Source: Ewingella sp. CoE-038-23
GTDB taxonomy: Bacteria > Pseudomonadota > Gammaproteobacteria > Enterobacterales > Enterobacteriaceae
Reading direction: 5' to 3'
DNA: 64,000 nucleotides
NCBI RefSeq assembly: GCF_040419245.1
Contig: NZ_JAZHOH010000001.1
Location: forward strand, 4,154,001-4,218,000
The notes beneath the pieces are model-generated. The model made no database searches, was not told the origin of the DNA, and worked only from the letters and a program-made list of their open reading frames with translations. The position numbers and the translations under genes are program-made. Below are positions 36,593 to 47,044 of the stretch, piece after piece; the stretch's first letter is position 1, and each line of letters starts with the position of its first letter.

Positions 36593-37975
36593 ATGGACTA
36601 TTTCCCGCTGTTTTGCCAGTTACACAACAAAGCCTGTCTGCTGGTGGGGGCGGGAGACGTCGCGGAGCGCAAGGCGCGTCTGCTGCTCGACGCCGGGGCT
36701 GACCTGTGGGTGAACGCCACGAGCTTTAGCGCGCAGTTCGACGTCTGGCAAGCTGAAGGGAAAGTGCGCCTGCTGCGCGGGCCTTTCTCTCCCCTGCTGG
36801 TGGATGAAAAGTGGCTGGTGATCACCGCGACGGATTCCGAAGCGGTTAATCAGCAAGTCAGCCAAGCCGCCGAACAGCGCCGGGTGTTCTGCAACGTGGT
36901 GGACGCGCCGGAAAGCGCCAGCTTCATCATGCCGTCGATCATCGACCGTTCTCCGCTGATGATTGCCGTCTCCTCCGGCGGCAATGCTCCGGTGCTCGCC
37001 CGCCTGCTGCGCGAACGGCTGGAGGCGATTCTGCCTCAGCATCTTGGCAAACTGGCCGACACCGCCGGGCAGCTGCGCCAGCGGGTGAAAACCCATTTTC
37101 AGGATATGTCGCAGCGCCGCCGCTGGTGGGAAAAGCTGTTTAATCATCATCGTCTGGCGCAGTCATTGGCCAACAATGACATCCAACAGAGCGACGCCTA
37201 CATCGAAGAGCTATTTAGCCAGCCGGTGGAGCATCATGGCGAAGTGGTGCTGGTAGGCGCGGGGCCGGGAGACGCCGGTTTACTGACGCTAAAAGGTTTG
37301 CAACAGATGCAGCTGGCCGACGTGGTGGTGTATGACCGGCTGGTGTCTGACGCCGTGCTGAATCTGGTCCGCCGCGACGCCGAGCGGATTTTTGTCGGCA
37401 AGCGCGCTGGGCACCACTGCGTGCCGCAAGAGAGAATCAACGATATTTTGCTCGAGCAGGCCAGGCTGGGTAAACGCGTGGTGCGGCTAAAAGGCGGTGA
37501 CCCCTTTATCTTCGGGCGCGGCGGCGAAGAGCTGGAAGCGCTGAAAGCCGAAGGCATTGCTTTCTCAGTGGTGCCGGGCATTACGGCGGCCTCCGGCTGC
37601 TCGGCCTACAGCGGTATTCCGCTGACTCACCGTGACCACGCGCAAAGTGTCCGGCTGATAACCGGCCACGCCAAGCAGGATGGCAAGCTCGACTGGGCCT
37701 GTCTGGCGCAGGGCCAGCAGACGCTGGTGTTCTACATGGGGCTGACGCAGGCGGCAGATATTCAGGCCAACCTGCTGAAAAACGGCCTCGCGGCCACCAC
37801 GCCGGTCGCGCTAGTGGAAAATGGCACCACTCAGCGCCAACGGGTGATCACCGGCGAATTGTCCTCCCTCAGCCAGCTTGCCAAGCAGGTGGAAAGCCCA
37901 AGTTTAATTATCGTTGGCTCAGTGGTCAGTTTGCGTAAGCAGTTGAATTGGTTTGCCAGCGAGACTGTCAGTTAA
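36593..37975 (+). CDS. cysG: Siroheme synthase CysG
   Basis: A 460-residue trifunctional enzyme. The N-terminal part (about 1-150) is precorrin-2 dehydrogenase/ferrochelatase with the NAD loop [17 protein letters not shown] and catalytic region [20 protein letters not shown]. The C-terminal part (about 215-460) is SAM uroporphyrinogen III methyltransferase with [16 protein letters not shown] and [17 protein letters not shown]. It makes siroheme, the cofactor of NirB and of sulfite reductase, which explains its place at the end of the nir operon. A bidirectional terminator follows. Confidence 0.97.
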   Translation: MDYFPLFCQLHNKACLLVGAGDVAERKARLLLDAGADLWVNATSFSAQFDVWQAEGKVRLLRGPFSPLLVDEKWLVITATDSEAVNQQVSQAAEQRRVFCNVVDAPESASFIMPSIIDRSPLMIAVSSGGNAPVLARLLRERLEAILPQHLGKLADTAGQLRQRVKTHFQDMSQRRRWWEKLFNHHRLAQSLANNDIQQSDAYIEELFSQPVEHHGEVVLVGAGPGDAGLLTLKGLQQMQLADVVVYDRLVSDAVLNLVRRDAERIFVGKRAGHHCVPQERINDILLEQARLGKRVVRLKGGDPFIFGRGGEELEALKAEGIAFSVVPGITAASGCSAYSGIPLTHRDHAQSVRLITGHAKQDGKLDWACLAQGQQTLVFYMGLTQAADIQANLLKNGLAATTPVALVENGTTQRQRVITGELSSLSQLAKQVESPSLIIVGSVVSLRKQLNWFASETVS

Positions 37976-38010
37976 CCATTTAGACCAAACCGCGGCTGAT
38001 TGACTGACAT

Positions 38011-38040
38011 AAAAAAACCACGCCGAGGCGTGGTTTTTTA
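38011..38040. terminator. Bidirectional terminator between cysG and trpS
   Basis: AAAAACCACGCC and GGCGTGGTTTTT form a 12-bp stem with a two-base centre, flanked by A and T runs, between two convergent genes. It can stop transcription from both sides. Confidence 0.92.
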
Positions 38041-38057
38041 TTGCTCGAGCCTAATGC

Positions 38058-39071
38058 TTACGGCGCGGCAACAAAGCCAATGGCTTCATACACTTTTGCC
38101 AGCGTAGACTTGGCGCGGGCGCGGGCTTTTTCAGCACCGTCACGCATGATCTGCTGCAATAAGGCTTCATCATTACGGAAATGGTGATAACGCTCTTGCA
38201 GCTCGGTCAGCATACCTGAAACGGCTTCAGCCACCGCGCCTTTCAGATGACCATACATCTGGCCTTCGAACTCAGCTTCCAGCTCTGGGATGCTTTTGCC
38301 GGTCACGCCAGAGAGGATATCCAGCAGGTTAGAAACACCCGCTTTCGTCGTCAGGTCATAACGCACTACAGGCGGCTCTTCGGAGTCCGTCATCGCGCGT
38401 TTGATTTTTTTGGTCACTGCCTTCGGATCTTCCAGCAGGCCGATAACGTTGTTGCGGTTATCGTCAGACTTGGACATCTTCTTGGTCGGCTCTTGCAGAG
38501 ACATCACGCGCGCGCCGGACTTAGGAATAAACGGTTCTGGAACGGTGAACACGTCGCCGTACAGCGCGTTAAAACGGTTGGCAATATCGCGGCTCAGCTC
38601 CAGATGCTGTTTCTGGTCTTCCCCTACTGGCACCTGATTGGTCTGGTACAACAGGATATCGGCGGCCATCAACACCGGATAATCGAACAAACCTGCCGTG
38701 ATACTGGCATTTTCATTCTCATAACGGGTTGATTTATCTTTAAATTGAGTCATACGACCCAGTTCACCGAAGTAGGTATAGCAGTTAAGTGCCCAACTCA
38801 GCTGCGTGTGCTCAGGAACGTGGGATTGCACAAAAATGGTACTTTTTTGCGGGTCAATGCCGCAGGCCAAGTACAGCGCTAACGTGTCGAGCGTCGCCTT
38901 GCGCAGCTGCGCAGGGTCTTGACGCACGGTGATCGCATGCAAGTCGACGATGCAGTAGATGCACTCGTAATCGTCCTGCAACTTAACCCACTGACGCAGC
39001 GCACCCATGTAGTTGCCAATGGTCAGTTCACCTGAGGGCTGTGCACCACTAAATACGATGGGTTTACTCAT
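38058..39071 (-). CDS. trpS: Tryptophanyl-tRNA synthetase
   Basis: A 337-residue class I synthetase (E. coli 334). The HIGH-like motif is [11 protein letters not shown] and the KMSKS loop is [12 protein letters not shown]. The start at 39071 follows AGGAAG and gives the standard N terminus [13 protein letters not shown]; an upstream frame extension to 39107 lies inside gph and is rejected. It charges tRNA-Trp. It is the last gene of the aroK-aroB-damX-dam-rpe-gph-trpS series. Confidence 0.97.
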   Translation of the reverse strand: MSKPIVFSGAQPSGELTIGNYMGALRQWVKLQDDYECIYCIVDLHAITVRQDPAQLRKATLDTLALYLACGIDPQKSTIFVQSHVPEHTQLSWALNCYTYFGELGRMTQFKDKSTRYENENASITAGLFDYPVLMAADILLYQTNQVPVGEDQKQHLELSRDIANRFNALYGDVFTVPEPFIPKSGARVMSLQEPTKKMSKSDDNRNNVIGLLEDPKAVTKKIKRAMTDSEEPPVVRYDLTTKAGVSNLLDILSGVTGKSIPELEAEFEGQMYGHLKGAVAEAVSGMLTELQERYHHFRNDEALLQQIMRDGAEKARARAKSTLAKVYEAIGFVAAP

Positions 39072-39090
39072 TTTTATGCTTCCTGATCTT

Positions 39091-39786
39091 TTAAGATAAC
39101 AGCCCAAAAGTGGGCAAGAGGTCGGCGAAATGGTCCAACACGCTGTCGGGCTTGCTCAGCGCGATGCTTTCACCGTAGTTGTAGCCGTACGTCAAACCAA
39201 CGCAGCGGCAACCGGCGGCCTGTGCCGCCTGAATATCATTACGCGAATCCCCGACAAAAACCAGTTCGCTGGCACGTAAACCAAGCTGCGCGAGCATCAG
39301 GTAAATCGGCACGGGGTGCGGTTTCTTTTGTACAACATCATCACCGCCGATCACCACCGAAAAATAGCTTTCGATGCCCAGCGATGCCAGCAGTGGCGCG
39401 ACAAACGGCGTCGGCTTGTTGGTGATAAGACCCAACGGCAGGCCCTGCGCGTGCAAGGCGGCCAGCGTCTCTTTAACCTGTGGGTAGAGGCGGCTGCCAC
39501 CGGCGGCGGTGTCGGCGTAGTAATGGTCGAATTTATCCCGCACCCGCTGCAAAGCCGCAGGAGACATATCCCCTTCGGCCCAGCGCACGGCGCGTTCAAC
39601 CATGACATCAGCGCCGTTGCCAATCCAGGTGCTGATACGCTCAACGCCTGCTGCCGGTAAACCCATATCTTTCAGGGCCATATCTACCGCATCTGCCAGT
39701 CCCGGCGCGCTATCTACCAAGGTGCCGTCGAGATCAAAAGCGGCACCTTTAAGTGTCATAACGCCTGCGGGCAGAGAATCAGTCAT
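39091..39786 (-). CDS. gph: Phosphoglycolate phosphatase
   Basis: A 231-residue HAD phosphatase. Motif I is [14 protein letters not shown], motif II is GLITNKPT, and motif IV is [12 protein letters not shown]. It hydrolyses 2-phosphoglycolate, mostly from repair of oxidised DNA ends. The ATG at 39786 lies 8 bp inside the end of rpe, so the two are coupled. A longer frame to 39903 would lie within rpe and is rejected. Confidence 0.96.
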   Translation of the reverse strand: MTDSLPAGVMTLKGAAFDLDGTLVDSAPGLADAVDMALKDMGLPAAGVERISTWIGNGADVMVERAVRWAEGDMSPAALQRVRDKFDHYYADTAAGGSRLYPQVKETLAALHAQGLPLGLITNKPTPFVAPLLASLGIESYFSVVIGGDDVVQKKPHPVPIYLMLAQLGLRASELVFVGDSRNDIQAAQAAGCRCVGLTYGYNYGESIALSKPDSVLDHFADLLPTFGLLS

Positions 39787-40468
39787 GGGAAACCTTCGCC
39801 AGTTCGCTGCGCATATGGTCAATGACCGTGCGGTAGTCAGGCTGGTTAAAGATGGCAGAACCGGCGACAAACATGTCAGCGCCCGCTGCGGCAATCTCAC
39901 CAATGTTTTCAGCTTTCACGCCACCGTCAATTTCCAAACGGATGTCATAGCCGCTGTCGTCGATCAGTTTGCGCACCTGGCGCAGTTTGTCGAGGGTGCC
40001 CGGAATAAACGACTGGCCGCCGAAGCCTGGGTTGACGGACATCAGCAGGATCACGTCGAGTTTGTCCATCACGTAATCGAGGTAGCTCAGAGAGGTCGCC
40101 GGGTTGAACACCAGACCGGCTTTACAGCCGTGCTCTTTGATCAGCTGGATAGTGCGGTCGACGTGCTCAGACGCTTCCGGATGGAAAGAGATATAAGTGG
40201 CACCGGCCGCGGCAAAGTCAGGGATCAGGCGATCAACTGGCTTAACCATCAGGTGAACATCAATTGGCGCGTTGATGCCGGATTTCTGTAGGTAATTATG
40301 CAGCGACTGGCAGACCAAAGGTCCGATGGTCAGGTTAGGCACGTAGTGGTTATCCATGACGTCAAAGTGAACGACGTCACCGCCAGCTTCCAGTGCTTTC
40401 ACAGTGTCTTCGCCCAAACGCGCAAAGTCAGCCGAAAGAATAGATGGGGCAATTAAAAACTTTTTCAT
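39779..40468 (-). CDS. rpe: Ribulose-phosphate 3-epimerase
   Basis: A 229-residue TIM-barrel epimerase. It starts [20 protein letters not shown], and catalytic/metal blocks are [23 protein letters not shown] and [11 protein letters not shown]. It interconverts ribulose 5-phosphate and xylulose 5-phosphate in the pentose phosphate pathway. The ATG at 40468 has GGAG upstream. It follows dam after a 61-bp gap and overlaps gph. Confidence 0.97.
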   Translation of the reverse strand: MKKFLIAPSILSADFARLGEDTVKALEAGGDVVHFDVMDNHYVPNLTIGPLVCQSLHNYLQKSGINAPIDVHLMVKPVDRLIPDFAAAGATYISFHPEASEHVDRTIQLIKEHGCKAGLVFNPATSLSYLDYVMDKLDVILLMSVNPGFGGQSFIPGTLDKLRQVRKLIDDSGYDIRLEIDGGVKAENIGEIAAAGADMFVAGSAIFNQPDYRTVIDHMRSELAKVSHD

Positions 40469-40529
40469 CCGCTTCTCCAAACTACTTATAGGTTTACAGA
40501 AATAATCGGTTTTATATCAACGAGAAAGA

Positions 40530-41342
40530 TCAGCGATAAAGCGCTAACAGCTCATTCACTTTACTGCGTTGCGATACATTGCTGCTGATAGTCCGGCGGG
40601 CAGAAACCCGATGCAGCTTCGCTCCGGCGTACCACTCCAACGTGAGTGGCGTTTCATGGTTGGAGATCAACACCGGCACGTCGCGCTCTGAAGATAACTG
40701 ATGCGCCAGACGGGCCAGATTCTGCTGATCTGCCATGCTGAAACTGTTGGTATGGTAAGCCGTAAAATTAGCCGTGGCCGATAACGGCGCGTACGGAGGG
40801 TCACAATACACCACCGATCCGGAAACCGCCTTCAGCAGAGTTTGCTGGTAATGCTCGCAAACAAACTGTGCATTCTGTGCTTTTTCGGCAAACCAGTAGA
40901 GTTCCGCTTCCGGGAAATAGGGCTTCTTATAACGACCAAAAGGCACATTGAACGCACCGCTAAGATTATAGCGACACAGCCCGTTGTAACAATGGCGGTT
41001 GAGATACAGGAACAACACCGAGCGACGGTAGATATCACTCGTCAGGTTGAATTCTTCTCTCAAGGCGTAGAAACGTTCTGATTGGTTGAATTCAGGAGAG
41101 AAAAGCACGCGAGCATCGCGCACGAATTCTGCGGTACGCGATTTAACAATGTTGTAGAGGTTAATCAGGTCGCTGTTGATGTCAGCCAGAATGTACGATT
41201 TATAGTCGGTGTTAAGAAACACCGACCCCGCACCAACAAAAGGCTCTATTAAACAATCACCTGCTGGAAGATGACGTTTGATGTCATCGACCAGCGGGTA
41301 TTTGCCACCAGCCCATTTCAAAAAAGCGCGGTTTTTCTTCAT
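40530..41342 (-). CDS. dam: DNA adenine methylase Dam
   Basis: A 270-residue GATC N6-adenine methyltransferase (E. coli 278). The SAM-binding motif is FLKWAGGKYPLVDDI and EPFVGAGSVFLN, and the catalytic motif is DPPY at residues 181-184 (YCDPPYAPLS). It marks new DNA strands for mismatch repair and replication control. The position between damX and rpe is conserved. Confidence 0.97.
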   Translation of the reverse strand: MKKNRAFLKWAGGKYPLVDDIKRHLPAGDCLIEPFVGAGSVFLNTDYKSYILADINSDLINLYNIVKSRTAEFVRDARVLFSPEFNQSERFYALREEFNLTSDIYRRSVLFLYLNRHCYNGLCRYNLSGAFNVPFGRYKKPYFPEAELYWFAEKAQNAQFVCEHYQQTLLKAVSGSVVYCDPPYAPLSATANFTAYHTNSFSMADQQNLARLAHQLSSERDVPVLISNHETPLTLEWYAGAKLHRVSARRTISSNVSQRSKVNELLALYR

Positions 41343-41422
41343 GCCGTCAGTTAGCTACTTATACAATTCACAGCCGCGGATTGTACCCTGTTTTTAGACA
41401 GCAAATCGCGTTGAGATCAGAT

Positions 41423-42448
41423 TCATTTTTTCAGGTCTTGCTGTACTTGATGTACAGGCTTAACCCACGGTTTTTTGGCTTGAACTTCAGCTGGCAAACG
41501 AGAAATTGCGCTCTTAGCTTCTGCAGAAGAAGCATAGTTGCCGCTCACCAGAACATACCAAGGCTTACCATCACGCGAAGTCTGATAAACCAGATAGTTT
41601 TTCAGGCCCTGCTGTTTAGCGAAGGCGTTCAGGGAGTTCGACTGAGAAGCCCCACTCAGCTGCAACGTGAAATGGCTGCCCGGTGCGGATTTAATCGCTC
41701 CGCCGCTGCCTGACGTTGGTGCACTCCCCGTAGCAACTGGCTTAGTCGTTTCTTTCGCCGGATGAGACGCTGTCGCTGCTGGCTTGGTAGCCGCAGGCTT
41801 ATTGGCGTGCGCTGGGGCAGTGTGCGTGGCTTTCGGCTGCGCGGCTTTGTGCGTAGTCTGCTGCTGCGTGTTACGCGGCGCGACTGGCGCAGTGCCTTTG
41901 GCAGCACCATCAACGGTGGCTGGCGCGGTCGGCAATGAAGTCAGCGACTGTGCTCCGGCGTTAATGCCATCCTGCGCGGCAGAGTTAACCTGACCTTGCT
42001 GAGAAGAGAGCGCGTCAGACATATCTCCCGGCAAATCAACACGCTCTTTGGCCTGGCCGTTATCGGGCTGAGGCTGAGCTTCAGTTGGCGTAGAGGAAAT
42101 AGGAGGCAGGCCGATACTTTTCGGCTGTGCGTCACCGCTCGCGGAGGCTGCATTTTGTTGAGCTTGCTCAGTAGGCTGAGTCGGCGCCGCTGCGTCATTG
42201 CCTGAACCCGACAAGTTGATGTCTTTCGGTCCATTATTGACTTGCGAAGCTTCATGCTTGGTTGGGGCTTTGAGGGCAGAACCAATACCGACAATCAGTA
42301 ACAGCAGTACCAGAATGCCGACACCAATCATCACATGTTGGCGTGATACGGCAAGTTTAGGTCCAGAAGAAGGCGGTTTGCGTGAGCGCGTTGGGCGGCG
42401 ATCGCTTGTGTCTGGCTTGAGATCGTCTTCCGGTGTTAAATCATCCAT
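41423..42448 (-). CDS. damX: Cell-division SPOR-domain protein DamX
   Basis: A 341-residue bitopic membrane protein, shorter than E. coli DamX (about 428). One transmembrane segment lies at residues 38-58 (HVMIGVGILVLLLLIVGIG), followed by a long Pro/Ala/Gln/Thr-rich linker (about 60-255) and a C-terminal SPOR domain (about 265-341, HFTLQLSGASQSNSLNAF and WYVLVSGNYAS) that binds denuded peptidoglycan at the septum. The shortening is in the linker. It lies between aroB and dam as in E. coli. Confidence 0.93.
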   Translation of the reverse strand: MDDLTPEDDLKPDTSDRRPTRSRKPPSSGPKLAVSRQHVMIGVGILVLLLLIVGIGSALKAPTKHEASQVNNGPKDINLSGSGNDAAAPTQPTEQAQQNAASASGDAQPKSIGLPPISSTPTEAQPQPDNGQAKERVDLPGDMSDALSSQQGQVNSAAQDGINAGAQSLTSLPTAPATVDGAAKGTAPVAPRNTQQQTTHKAAQPKATHTAPAHANKPAATKPAATASHPAKETTKPVATGSAPTSGSGGAIKSAPGSHFTLQLSGASQSNSLNAFAKQQGLKNYLVYQTSRDGKPWYVLVSGNYASSAEAKSAISRLPAEVQAKKPWVKPVHQVQQDLKK

Positions 42449-42589
42449 CTAAAACCTCCAACCCGGCTAAAGGCCAGCAAATGCGACCTTATGCGGAGCA
42501 ACTATCCTGACTGATAAATATAACGCTTTGCTGGCAAAGGGGTAAAGGGTAGGCGCAAGCCTGTGACACGCAGCACACAGGCAGAGGCG

Positions 42590-43672
42590 TTACCGACAAT
42601 CCTCAATCGATGCCAGCACCATTTCATGAGACACACCGGAGCGAACTTCAGACTGACCAATCGCTTTCGGCAACACCAGACGCAGCTCACCTGCCAAGAC
42701 TTTCTTGTCGCGCATCATGTGCGGCAAATAGGCTTCAGCAGGCATTTCCTGAGGACCGGTAACCGGCAGTCCGGCACGCACGAGCAGATTTTTCACTCGG
42801 GCAATGTCAGCCAGAGTAAATTGGCCTAAACGATGCGCGGTATAACACGCCATGACCATGCCAGCCGCGACGGCTTCACCGTGCAACCAGTTGCCGTAAC
42901 CCATTTCAGCTTCAATCGCATGCCCGTAAGTATGGCCAAGATTGAGCAAAGCGCGCATACCACTTTCGCGCTCGTCGGCGGCAACCACGTCAGCTTTGAT
43001 CTCGCAGCAACGACGGATACAGTAAGCCAGCGCGTTCATATCCAGCGCTAACAGGGCATCCATATTGTCTTCAAGCCAATCGAAGAAGTCGGCATCAAGA
43101 ATAATGCCGTATTTTATGACCTCAGCCAGACCGGAGGACATCTCACGGGCAGGCAGGGTGCGCAGGCAGTCGAGATCGACCACAACCGAAGCGGGTTGAT
43201 AGAACGCGCCGATCATGTTTTTGCCCAGCGGATGGTTGACGGCAGTTTTGCCACCAACGGAAGAATCGACCTGAGATAGCAACGTGGTAGGCACCTGTAT
43301 AAAGCGTACCCCACGCTGATAACTGGCGGCAGCAAAGCCGGTCAAGTCGCCCACCACGCCGCCACCAAGGGCAATAAGCGTGGTATCGCGACCATGAGGT
43401 TTTTCCAGCAGGGCTGAGAAAACATCATTAAGAACAGACAGGGATTTGTATTGTTCACCATCAGGCAGTATCACCTGATCAACACGAACGCCTGCCTGCT
43501 CCAGCACTGAACGAACAGAGTCCAGATAGAGAGGTGCCAGAGTCTGGTTTGTCACCAGCATGACCTGATCACCTGCCTTTACAGGCATAAAAGAAGCCGG
43601 ATCGTGGAACAATCCGGCAGCAATCGTAATTGGGTAGCTACGCTCCCCTAAGGTTACGGTAATCCTCTCCAT
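42590..43672 (-). CDS. aroB: 3-dehydroquinate synthase
   Basis: A 360-residue NAD- and zinc-dependent enzyme (E. coli 362). Key blocks are [31 protein letters not shown] and the metal ligands in [25 protein letters not shown]. It makes 3-dehydroquinate from DAHP, the second shikimate-pathway step. It follows aroK by 57 bp and precedes damX in one transcription direction. Confidence 0.97.
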   Translation of the reverse strand: MERITVTLGERSYPITIAAGLFHDPASFMPVKAGDQVMLVTNQTLAPLYLDSVRSVLEQAGVRVDQVILPDGEQYKSLSVLNDVFSALLEKPHGRDTTLIALGGGVVGDLTGFAAASYQRGVRFIQVPTTLLSQVDSSVGGKTAVNHPLGKNMIGAFYQPASVVVDLDCLRTLPAREMSSGLAEVIKYGIILDADFFDWLEDNMDALLALDMNALAYCIRRCCEIKADVVAADERESGMRALLNLGHTYGHAIEAEMGYGNWLHGEAVAAGMVMACYTAHRLGQFTLADIARVKNLLVRAGLPVTGPQEMPAEAYLPHMMRDKKVLAGELRLVLPKAIGQSEVRSGVSHEMVLASIEDCR

Positions 43673-43729
43673 TTCGCGCTCAGTGACCTTCTTAACTTAC
43701 ACCTTCAGGCAATAACAGAATGCCAAAAA

Positions 43730-44251
43730 TTAATTGCTTTCCAACATGTTAATGATTTGGTTAGCAACGACCTTGGCGCTTTGATCATCAGTACGGATAG
43801 TCACATCCGCAATTTCTTCGTACAGTGGGTTACGTTCTTTCGCCAGTGCTTCAAGCACTTCGCGTGGAGGTGAACTCACCTGTAACAATGGACGTTTTTT
43901 GTCGCGTTGTGTACGCGCCAATTGTTTTTCGATGGTAGTTTCAAGATAGACGACAACGCCACGCGCTGATAAACGGTTGCGGGTTTCGCGTGATTTAACA
44001 GAACCCCCACCGGTCGCCAGAACGATGCCTTGTTTTTCTGTGAGTTCGTTGATCACTTTTTCTTCGCGGTCGCGGAATCCGTCTTCGCCTTCTAAATCAA
44101 ATACCCAGCCTACATCAGCCCCGGTACGTCGCTCAATTTCGTGATCGGAGTCGAAAAACTCCATATTGAGTTGCTGAGCTAACTGTCGACCAATAGTGCT
44201 TTTGCCGGCACCCATAGGCCCAACCAGAAAGATATTGCGTTTCTCTGCCAT
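43730..44251 (-). CDS. aroK: Shikimate kinase I
   Basis: A 173-residue P-loop kinase, the length of E. coli AroK. Walker A is [15 protein letters not shown]; shikimate-binding residues are in [13 protein letters not shown] and FRDREEKV, then LATGGGSV. It phosphorylates shikimate at the 3-hydroxyl. The ATG at 44251 is chosen by homology; an 18-codon upstream extension is rejected. Confidence 0.97.
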   Translation of the reverse strand: MAEKRNIFLVGPMGAGKSTIGRQLAQQLNMEFFDSDHEIERRTGADVGWVFDLEGEDGFRDREEKVINELTEKQGIVLATGGGSVKSRETRNRLSARGVVVYLETTIEKQLARTQRDKKRPLLQVSSPPREVLEALAKERNPLYEEIADVTIRTDDQSAKVVANQIINMLESN

Positions 44252-44595
44252 GTTTTTCGGTATTACTAAGACAATTCGTTGATGATAACCCGCCCCGCCA
44301 ATCAAATTAGCGGCGGGACCTAAACTGAAACCTCATGAGCGATAGTGCGAGATCAGACAAAAATTATCTCAACACTCTTGGTAGTTTGGCAACCGAATAA
44401 ATCGCATCGCGCGCCGCGGGAGGGAAACCGTACGTTTTTTATCGGCGTGTCAGCAGTCATTAAAAATCACGGTGCTCAATTCGGTAACCCTTGTAAGCTA
44501 AATCGACGGCAGCGTCAAACTCAGAAGCCTTTCAGGACGCAAAAAGTTGTATAAGCTCAGCACTATTTCTCTGTTTTTATTATAGCAACGGGTAC
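44252..44595. promoter_or_regulatory. Intergenic region between hofQ and aroK
   Basis: A 344-bp gap on the minus strand that should contain the aroK promoter(s) and the end of the hof transcript. No repeat or confident terminator was found; an open frame on the opposite strand lacks a ribosome-binding site and family resemblance. Confidence 0.4.
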
Positions 44596-45867
44596 CTATT
44601 GGCTGTTAATTAAGGTGGGAGTAATAAAAATCACCAGTTCGCGTCGTTTCTGGTTTTTTGCCTGATGTTTGAATAAAGAGCCCACCACCGGGATGTCGCC
44701 AAGCAGAGGAACTTTGTTTTGCGCGCTCTGATTGTGTCGTTGGAAAATGCCCCCCAGCACCACGGTTTCGCCGTCTTTAACAGTGACTTGAGTTTTTATC
44801 TCTTGTTTATCAATGGCCAGCGCCTCACCCTCGGCCTGTTTCACCGTTTTGCCCGGCATATTTTGGCTGATGTGTAAGGCCAGAGTGATATTGCCGTTGC
44901 GCTGAATTTTAGGCGTCACCTCCATGCCCAACACGGCCTCTTTGAATTCAATAGACGTGCGCCCCCGGCCGCCGCTGGAGACTTGGTATGGGATCTCACT
45001 TCCCTGCTTGATGCTGGCGGTTTGCATGTGGGCTGTCAGCAGGCGCGGGCTGGCGATGATATCCACCTGATTTTCCTGCTCCAGCGCGGTCAGCTCCAAA
45101 TCCAGTATCCGGCCGCTGATGTGCGCCAGATTGAACCCCGCAGTAAAGGCCGGATTATCCACCGGCAGCCCCATATTGAAGCTATTCATCCTGACCGACT
45201 TGGTGACGGCAGCGTCGCCGCTAAACCCCCAGCGCACCCCGAGTTCGCGCAGGCTTTCGCTGTTCATGGTGACAATGTGCGCCGCCAGCTGCACCTGCTG
45301 CAAAGGCAAATCCATCTCCCTGACCCAGGGTGCGACGGTGTCCAGCGCTTGCTGGGTGTCGCGAATCAATATCGTGTTGGTGCGAATATCCGCCGATGCC
45401 CGGCCCCTTTCTGTGAGCAGCGAGCCTTTCTGCGCATTCAGGCTCGCCGCCGTCTCCGTCGCGTCGGCATAATGAAGAGGCAGCGTCATGCTGATGAGCG
45501 GCCTTTGGCGCAGCTCATTTTCGCTCTCTTCTTCCCTCTTGAGGCGCAGCAGCGCGGGATCGGGAGTAGGTGTAACCATCAACACGTTTCCCTGCCGATG
45601 GCTGCTGACCTTGCCCATCTGCAAAATAATATCCAGCGCCTGCTGCCAGGGGACGTCGGCCAGCCTGACGCTTAAATTCCCCTGCACACCCGGCGCAGTG
45701 ACCAGATTCATTTGCTGATGATCTGCCAACGCTTGCAGGATGACGGTCAGTGGTGCGTTTTGAAATTCCAGCGTAATGGGCGCAGCGGCACTCGCCCGGC
45801 TCCACAAACTGATAAATAGCGCGAAACAGAGGAATGTCATTCCAAGAACGCCTTTTACTCGATTCAT
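44596..45867 (-). CDS. hofQ: Type IV pilus-like secretin HofQ
   Basis: A 423-residue secretin (E. coli 412) with signal-like N terminus (GVLGMTFLCFALFISLWSRASA), an N-terminal secretin/TonB-short domain (ITLEFQNAPLTVILQALADH, SVRLADVPWQQALDIIL) and the conserved secretin core ending VPLLGDIPVVGSLFKHQ and ELVIFITPTLI. It would form an outer-membrane channel for DNA uptake as nutrient, the role assigned to hof genes in E. coli. The ATG at 45867 follows AAAGGA. It is the last gene of the hof cluster. Confidence 0.92.
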   Translation of the reverse strand: MNRVKGVLGMTFLCFALFISLWSRASAAAPITLEFQNAPLTVILQALADHQQMNLVTAPGVQGNLSVRLADVPWQQALDIILQMGKVSSHRQGNVLMVTPTPDPALLRLKREEESENELRQRPLISMTLPLHYADATETAASLNAQKGSLLTERGRASADIRTNTILIRDTQQALDTVAPWVREMDLPLQQVQLAAHIVTMNSESLRELGVRWGFSGDAAVTKSVRMNSFNMGLPVDNPAFTAGFNLAHISGRILDLELTALEQENQVDIIASPRLLTAHMQTASIKQGSEIPYQVSSGGRGRTSIEFKEAVLGMEVTPKIQRNGNITLALHISQNMPGKTVKQAEGEALAIDKQEIKTQVTVKDGETVVLGGIFQRHNQSAQNKVPLLGDIPVVGSLFKHQAKNQKRRELVIFITPTLINSQ

Positions 45868-45904
45868 TATTATTCCTTTCCTTGGCATAGAATGAGCGGC
45901 AGCT

Positions 45905-47044
45905 TTACTGGCTGCCTAACTGAAGCTTAAATCGTTGTATGGCGCAGGGCGGATGGTCTAAATCAAACAGCACGCTGCCCGGCGTGACAGCATCCACCTG
46001 CCAGCCCGACGCGCCGTCGCGCCATCCTGGCGAAGCCTTTTGCCAACCCGCGCCCGGCCACATTAGCCATCCCTGGCGCTGCTCGCCGCTGCCGATAATC
46101 CCCGCCAGCAGCACCCCCTTAAAGCTGTGAACCGGGTCCGGGCAGGAGGCTGATGTCGCGGCAGCGAAGGGATCGCGAACGATGTTCTCCCAGCTCTTCA
46201 TCCCTGTTAGCGCCTTGGGTTTAAAACTTTCTGCGGTTAAAGAGAACCTGACATCCAGTTGCCCGCTCCCTGCCCGCAGATTTAACTGATCCAAGCTCGG
46301 CGAGTTTGGACCATCGGCCAGCTCACTCATCAGCCTCATTAGATCAGTAAAGCTGGCCTTCACCGACAAACTGCCCCGTTCCGCCTCGGGTTCATCTTGC
46401 GGGGGGGAAACGCCACTCTCCTCTGGCAGCCATTTAACTAAGGTGCTTTTCGACTCACGCAGTGGCGCGGTTATCTGCTCTAACAGGGTAATAGGTTGAA
46501 ACTCGCGGCTGGCAAGAAGCGGCCTTTGTTGCTGCAAAAGCACCGCCAGCGCGGGCTGAGTCAGCAAGTTGGTCTGTTGCTGTAAGATTGCCTGCTGTAA
46601 GTCAGCGTTTTGCTGTTGCCCTTCCTGGCGTTGCTGCAAAGAGGAGCTCAACAGCAAGAAGTAGAGGAGTGCGCCGCTCGCGCCCTCGTTAAGCTGAGTG
46701 AGCCACAGGCCGTCGGGAATATGCTGCGACAATAGCCCGAGCAGTTGCAGATAAGAGGCACTCTTCTCGTAGCGCTGCTGGCGCTGGCTGGCGGTTAGCT
46801 GTAGCGACTGTAATTGCAGCCGGGCCACATCCACCTTCTTAAGCTGGGTGCCTAAACGTTTTTGCCACTCACTCAACTGTTGCGCCGCCACCCTCTGCTC
46901 AGCCAGATCACGCTGAACAAGCCACCACCCCACTGCCGCCACCAGCAGAGTCAACATCAGGGTCAGCACCGTGAGGAAGAGCCAAAAGCGTTGTTGCTGT
47001 TGCCTCTGTTGGGCGCGCCATGGCAGTAAATTTACCTGCAACAT
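45905..47044 (-). CDS. Apparent HofN-HofO-HofP fusion protein
   Basis: One 379-residue frame covers what E. coli encodes in three genes. Residues 1-124 match HofN/PilN (MLQVNLLPWRAQQRQ, membrane segment 20-42, ending HIPDGLWLTQLNEGASG); 125-277 match HofO/PilO, starting inside its membrane segment (ALLYFLLLSSSLQQ); 278-379 match HofP (IVRDPFAAATSASCP onward) without its signal peptide. HofN lacks its C-terminal half and HofO and HofP lack their N-terminal parts, so two in-frame deletions are implied. The product may be non-functional, suggesting decay of the competence-type pilus system, or may be a working scaffold. Domain borders are my estimate. Confidence 0.72.
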   Translation of the reverse strand: MLQVNLLPWRAQQRQQQQRFWLFLTVLTLMLTLLVAAVGWWLVQRDLAEQRVAAQQLSEWQKRLGTQLKKVDVARLQLQSLQLTASQRQQRYEKSASYLQLLGLLSQHIPDGLWLTQLNEGASGALLYFLLLSSSLQQRQEGQQQNADLQQAILQQQTNLLTQPALAVLLQQQRPLLASREFQPITLLEQITAPLRESKSTLVKWLPEESGVSPPQDEPEAERGSLSVKASFTDLMRLMSELADGPNSPSLDQLNLRAGSGQLDVRFSLTAESFKPKALTGMKSWENIVRDPFAAATSASCPDPVHSFKGVLLAGIIGSGEQRQGWLMWPGAGWQKASPGWRDGASGWQVDAVTPGSVLFDLDHPPCAIQRFKLQLGSQ

